From positions 62,001 to 126,000 of the forward strand of contig NZ_VBSN01000071.1 of the NCBI RefSeq assembly GCF_006149045.1: a DNA stretch of 64,000 nt, written 5' to 3'. Both the position numbers and the translations under genes were made by a program. Shown here in pieces: positions 60,377 to 64,000 of the stretch. How positions within the stretch are numbered: the stretch's first letter is position 1; each line of letters begins with the position of its first letter. The notes below the pieces were generated by a model. The model did no database searches, was not told where the DNA came from, and worked only from the letters and a program-made list of their open reading frames with translations. This stretch comes from Dyadobacter flavalbus. GTDB taxonomy: Bacteria > Bacteroidota > Bacteroidia > Cytophagales > Spirosomataceae.

Positions 60377-63300
60377 TCATGCCGGCTGACTGTTAACCGG
60401 TTTAATCTGCCGCCTGGCCTGAATGTATTCCGAAGGAAGCATATTGAATTTTGCCTTGAACGATTTGGTAAAGTAATTGGGCGTGGCAAATCCGGCTGCA
60501 TAGGAAATCTGGGAAACGTTCAGGTCGCTTTTTTCCAGTAGCAGCGCTGCCTTTTCCAGCTTGATCGTTTTGATAAATTCAATCGGCGTTTGTCCGGTGA
60601 TTTCAAGAAGTCTGCTGTATAACGTGCCGCGGCTCATGCCCAGCTGTTTACTCAATTTTTCCACACTCAGCTGAGCACTGTTGGCAAGATGTTCATCAAT
60701 GTAATCCAGAATGTTTTTGAGCAGCTTTTCATTGCCCGACACGATTTGCGGCTCCGGACGCGAAATGGCAATCTGTTTGGAATACGTATTTTTCAGAAGG
60801 CTGTTCAGCAGCAGCAGATTATTGATTTTGGCATTCAGGATATCAAAGTTGAAAGGCTTGGTAAGATAATCGCTTGCACCCGAGCTCAGCCCGCGCAACT
60901 CGTGTTCCTCGCCGGTCGAGGCCGTGAGTAGAATAATTGGAATGTGGGCCGTGCGTTTGTCGGACTTGATCTTCCGGCTTAATTGGATTCCGTCCATTTC
61001 GGGCATGGAAACATCACTGATGATGATCTGCGGATGCAGGGCCAGTGCCTTCTGCCAGCCTTCCAGCCCGTTTGAAGCTTCGATCACTTTATAATAACGT
61101 TCCATACTGCTTTTCAGATAATGCCGGAACTCGTCGTTGTCCTCGATGATGAGGATGTCAGGCGATAACTCCGCAGCCGGTTTTGGCTCCGGTAACGTCT
61201 CAAATGACTGGATTTTGCGTGCGGTTTGATCCTCCGGTCCGGTTAGTACGACCGGATCTTCAGTAACCATTTTACCGGAAATTTCAACAGGCAGCCCTAC
61301 CGTAAATGTGCTGCCTTCGCCCGGCATGCTTTCAACCCTGATAAATCCGTGATGCATCTGCACAAATTCCTTCACAATAGAAAGGCCGATCCCGCTTCCC
61401 TGGTTCAGTATGGTTGTGGATGAGTCGTTCTGAAAAAAACGTTCAAAGATTTTTTCCTGCTTGTCGGCCGGAATGCCCACACCGGTATCCGAGACTTTGA
61501 TATACAGCCACTGCGATTTTTCCGCTTCCCCGGAATGTGCAAGCGACAGCATGACTTTACCGCCTCTCGGTGTGTGCTTGAATGCATTGGATAGCAGGTT
61601 CAGGACAATGCGTTCGATTTTGTTTGCATCAAAATTCATTTGCAAGCTATCTGTTTCGCTTTCTATTACATACCCGATATCCTTTGCCTGCGATATATAA
61701 TGAAATGATTCCGCTGTTTCCCTGATAAAAGAAATGATTTCGCCCTGCGCCGTTTCGAGCTGCGATTCGTGTTGCTGCAGGTTTTTGAAATCAAGCAGCT
61801 GATCGACCAGATTCAGCAGACGTCGGGCATTGCGTTTGATGCCCTGCAGATGCGGTGTATTTTCGTTCGCTGCAGTGTGCGTCAGCAGCTGATCCAGCGG
61901 CGCAAGAATAAGGGAAATGGGTGTCCGGAACTCGTGGCTAAGGTTGGTCAGAAACTTGATCTTCATGTTGTCCAGCTCTCTTTTTCGTTCCGTTTCTTTT
62001 TCAAGTTGTTCCTGCCGGAACCTGTTTTTTAGCTTTTGAATACCTCTGTGCCTGATCAGCATCAACGTGCCGAGCAACGCCAGGGCATAAAACAGGTAAG
62101 CGTAAACGGTCATGTAAAATGGAGGTTCCACCACGATCTCAATCGACTTGACCGGGCTGTCCCAGTTGCCGTTCTGATTTTTGGCCTGTACTTCAAATTG
62201 GTAAGCGCCCGGATTCAGATTGGTGTAACCTGCGGTTCTGGATGAGCCCGCATCATGCCATTCCGCATCAAATCCATTGAGCCTGTAACGGTAAACCGTC
62301 TGCGAAGCGTCCGAGTAATTGAGCGCTGCGTAAGTGAGGGTAAAATTCTGTTTGTAGTCCAGATGGATGGATTTTGCGACTGAAATATGTTCGTCCGTTA
62401 CTGCGGAATCCGCAGGCGTAATGGTTTTGTTGCCGACCCTGAGCTCTTTCAGAATAATGGGTGTGCGGGCATGATATTGTCTCAGTGAACGTGAATCCAG
62501 ATAGTTAAAGCCCTGAATGCCGCCAAAAAACAGCAGGTTGTCCTGTGTTCGGATGCCGGCTCCCAAAATGAATGTGTTGTTCTGCAGACCATTGTTCTGC
62601 GTGAAATTGATGAACCTTTTTGCTTTTTCGTCGAGGTAACTCACGCCCTGATCCGTACTTACCCAGATACGGCCTTGTGCATCTTCGAGAATTTTGTTGA
62701 TCACGCCGCTGATCAGTCCGGCCTTTTGATCGAAAACCCTAAAGCTGCGCGTTTTTGCATTGAATTTTGCCAGTCCGCCGCCGCCGGTCCCAATCCAGAT
62801 TTCACCGTTGCGATCCTCGTGAACCGTCAGCACATTGTTGCTCGGCAATGTGCTGTTTTGCCTGTCATAGTGAATGGATCTTTTGCTTCGCGGATCAAAT
62901 ATGGCCAGACCTGTTCCGTGCGAAGCAATCCACATGTTTCCGTGTTTATCCTGCCGAATGTCCCGGATATAGCCGTTCAGCGGAATCATGCGGTTTTCAA
63001 GCGGAACGTTCACATCAAAATACCGCTCGAATTTTTGTGTTTCCGGGTCAAAAACATTCACGCCGCCGCCGTTCGTGCCGACCCACAATTTTCCGCTTTG
63101 GTCCGCGGTTAAACTGAAAACGTCATTGTTGCCCAGCGAAGCCGGATTTTTATCCTGCGTAAACTGGCGGTATTGTCCCGAAGTAATGTCCAGCACGAAA
63201 AGTCCGTCCTGAAAAGTACCGATCCAGAGTTTGCCGGCCGAGATTTCCAGCGACATGATGGCCAGGCCGGAAGTGGTAAGCTGGTTGCCGGGCTCAATCG

Positions 63301-64000
63301 GGATTTTGGTAAACAAATTGGTTTTGCGGTGAAAAAGGTTTAACCCGCCACCATCCGTTCCTACAAAAAGATCACCATTTTCCTTCTCGGCAAATGAGGT
63401 TACAAACGGTGCACTCAGGCCATAGGGATCGTACGGGTCCGAACGTTTGAGTCCGAAAATGGTCAGGTTTTTATCAAATTTATTCACGCCGCCCTTGTAA
63501 GTTCCTAGCCAGAAAATGCCTTGTCTGTCGATGAGAATGCTGCGGACCGATTTGTTTGTCAGGGTGAAAGGGGTGCGCATATCCGGAGCGTAGCGGGTTA
63601 CTTTTCCGGTTTCGGTATGCATCAGGTTCAGTCCGCCATCCGTACAGATCCAGAGCGTTTCCCGGTTTTCGGCGGCAATGGCATAGATCATGTTGCTGCT
63701 GATCGTGTGCCTGTCATGGATGTTGTATCTGAAACTCCGGAGCAGTCCGCCGTCGGTATTCAATTGATACAAGCCATTAAAAGTCCCGACCCAGATGTGG
63801 CCGGTCTGGTCGCCTGCAATGGTTTTTACCTGACTGGCATGATCCGGCTCATAGCTGATCTTCCGGTAATGGCCGGTTTTGAAGTCATACCGGAACAAAC
63901 CGGATTCCGTACCGATCCACATATGCCCGGCCTTGTCTTCATATAAACTTAAAATCAGTTCGTTCCGGATCTGCGCGGGAACGTCAGTACGGCGGTTCAG
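60377..64000 (-). CDS. Hybrid two-component system sensor-regulator (HTCS), 5' end beyond the window
   Basis: The frame is open to the right edge, so the N-terminus is missing; about 1207 residues are visible (numbering here from the first visible Met at 63922). In order: Reg_prop beta-propeller repeats (about 1-490), a Y_Y_Y domain (about 510-590), one membrane helix (YAYLFYALALLGTLMLI), HisKA with H663 in NLSHEFRTP, HATPase_c (NKIERIVLNLLSNAFKHT, GVGIP, GSGIGLSIV), a receiver with D970 in ISDVSMPEMDG, and an AraC HTH (about 1090-1175, VSQISYAAGFATPNYFTKSFK). HTCS proteins sense a periplasmic glycan and switch on the neighbouring SusCD operon; SusC and SusD are divergent-downstream on the same strand. 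Confidence 0.95.
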   Translation of the reverse strand: MNRRTDVPAQIRNELILSLYEDKAGHMWIGTESGLFRYDFKTGHYRKISYEPDHASQVKTIAGDQTGHIWVGTFNGLYQLNTDGGLLRSFRYNIHDRHTISSNMIYAIAAENRETLWICTDGGLNLMHTETGKVTRYAPDMRTPFTLTNKSVRSILIDRQGIFWLGTYKGGVNKFDKNLTIFGLKRSDPYDPYGLSAPFVTSFAEKENGDLFVGTDGGGLNLFHRKTNLFTKIPIEPGNQLTTSGLAIMSLEISAGKLWIGTFQDGLFVLDITSGQYRQFTQDKNPASLGNNDVFSLTADQSGKLWVGTNGGGVNVFDPETQKFERYFDVNVPLENRMIPLNGYIRDIRQDKHGNMWIASHGTGLAIFDPRSKRSIHYDRQNSTLPSNNVLTVHEDRNGEIWIGTGGGGLAKFNAKTRSFRVFDQKAGLISGVINKILEDAQGRIWVSTDQGVSYLDEKAKRFINFTQNNGLQNNTFILGAGIRTQDNLLFFGGIQGFNYLDSRSLRQYHARTPIILKELRVGNKTITPADSAVTDEHISVAKSIHLDYKQNFTLTYAALNYSDASQTVYRYRLNGFDAEWHDAGSSRTAGYTNLNPGAYQFEVQAKNQNGNWDSPVKSIEIVVEPPFYMTVYAYLFYALALLGTLMLIRHRGIQKLKNRFRQEQLEKETERKRELDNMKIKFLTNLSHEFRTPISLILAPLDQLLTHTAANENTPHLQGIKRNARRLLNLVDQLLDFKNLQQHESQLETAQGEIISFIRETAESFHYISQAKDIGYVIESETDSLQMNFDANKIERIVLNLLSNAFKHTPRGGKVMLSLAHSGEAEKSQWLYIKVSDTGVGIPADKQEKIFERFFQNDSSTTILNQGSGIGLSIVKEFVQMHHGFIRVESMPGEGSTFTVGLPVEISGKMVTEDPVVLTGPEDQTARKIQSFETLPEPKPAAELSPDILIIEDNDEFRHYLKSSMERYYKVIEASNGLEGWQKALALHPQIIISDVSMPEMDGIQLSRKIKSDKRTAHIPIILLTASTGEEHELRGLSSGASDYLTKPFNFDILNAKINNLLLLNSLLKNTYSKQIAISRPEPQIVSGNEKLLKNILDYIDEHLANSAQLSVEKLSKQLGMSRGTLYSRLLEITGQTPIEFIKTIKLEKAALLLEKSDLNVSQISYAAGFATPNYFTKSFKAKFNMLPSEYIQARRQIKPVNSQPA

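Noticed and set aside
1..64000. CRISPR, tRNA, rRNA, IS transposase or prophage
   Set aside because: Gaps between genes are short and no cloverleaf, repeat-spacer pattern, transposase or phage gene was recognised by eye; a tRNA/Rfam scan would be the decisive check.

Overview
The window looks like chromosomal DNA of a Bacteroidota bacterium, most likely a Cytophagales member close to Dyadobacter or Spirosoma (an inference from gene content; no rRNA gene is present to settle it). The supporting signs are two SusC/SusD pairs, a hybrid two-component regulator with Reg_prop/Y_Y_Y sensor and AraC output, an FG-GAP/UnbV lipoprotein, CarboxypepD_reg-type TonB-dependent receptors, and many promoters of the phylum type (TTG or TTTG, 19-20 bases, then TAnnTTTG). 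No tRNA, rRNA, CRISPR array, phage or IS transposase was recognised.

Layout. 1-1000: a leftward promoter, then a tandem array of almost five 186-bp units, each made of two inverted hairpin-flanked elements. 1.0-3.4 kb: AraC regulator, SDR oxidoreductase, divergent MsrA. 3.5-11.3 kb: response regulator, histidine kinase and a complete CzcCBA-type heavy-metal efflux pump. 11.4-14 kb: AraC regulator, a GAPDH with an extra active-site cysteine, a PNPOx-like flavin-fold protein. 14.3-16.5 kb: Tm-1-like ATP-binding protein plus PEP-hydrolase-family TIM barrel. 16.5-23.7 kb (minus): FtsX/MacB permease, M19 dipeptidase, a YefM-YoeB module with recognisable operator, promoter and terminator, a Tat-exported protein of unknown function, and a Na/Pi cotransporter. 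24-28.8 kb: TonB receptor and IPT/beta-helix lipoprotein. 28.9-34.6 kb: a frameshifted Asp-box lipoprotein, a lysine-rich small protein, a BamA/TamA-like barrel, a PA2169-family four-helix protein, an AEC transporter and an FAD/NAD(P)-binding protein. 35-42 kb: SusC, SusD and a secreted GDPD-phosphodiesterase fusion. 42-47.8 kb: a second FtsX/MacB permease, small proteins, beta-carbonic anhydrase and a 5'-truncated MutS fragment. 47.8-52 kb: a small cysteine-motif membrane protein, a siderophore-type TonB receptor and a PepSY membrane protein. 52-64 kb (minus): hybrid sensor regulator (runs off the right edge), SusC, SusD and a large FG-GAP/UnbV lipoprotein.

How the genes work together. The window is dominated by envelope import/export functions: metal export (Czc), phosphate or phosphodiester acquisition (Na/Pi transporter next to a TonB receptor; SusCD with the double-domain phosphodiesterase), iron-siderophore uptake (receptor plus PepSY protein), and a regulated SusCD nutrient-uptake locus with its own hybrid sensor. 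Several translation starts were shortened because a good promoter or operator lies inside the longer reading frame.
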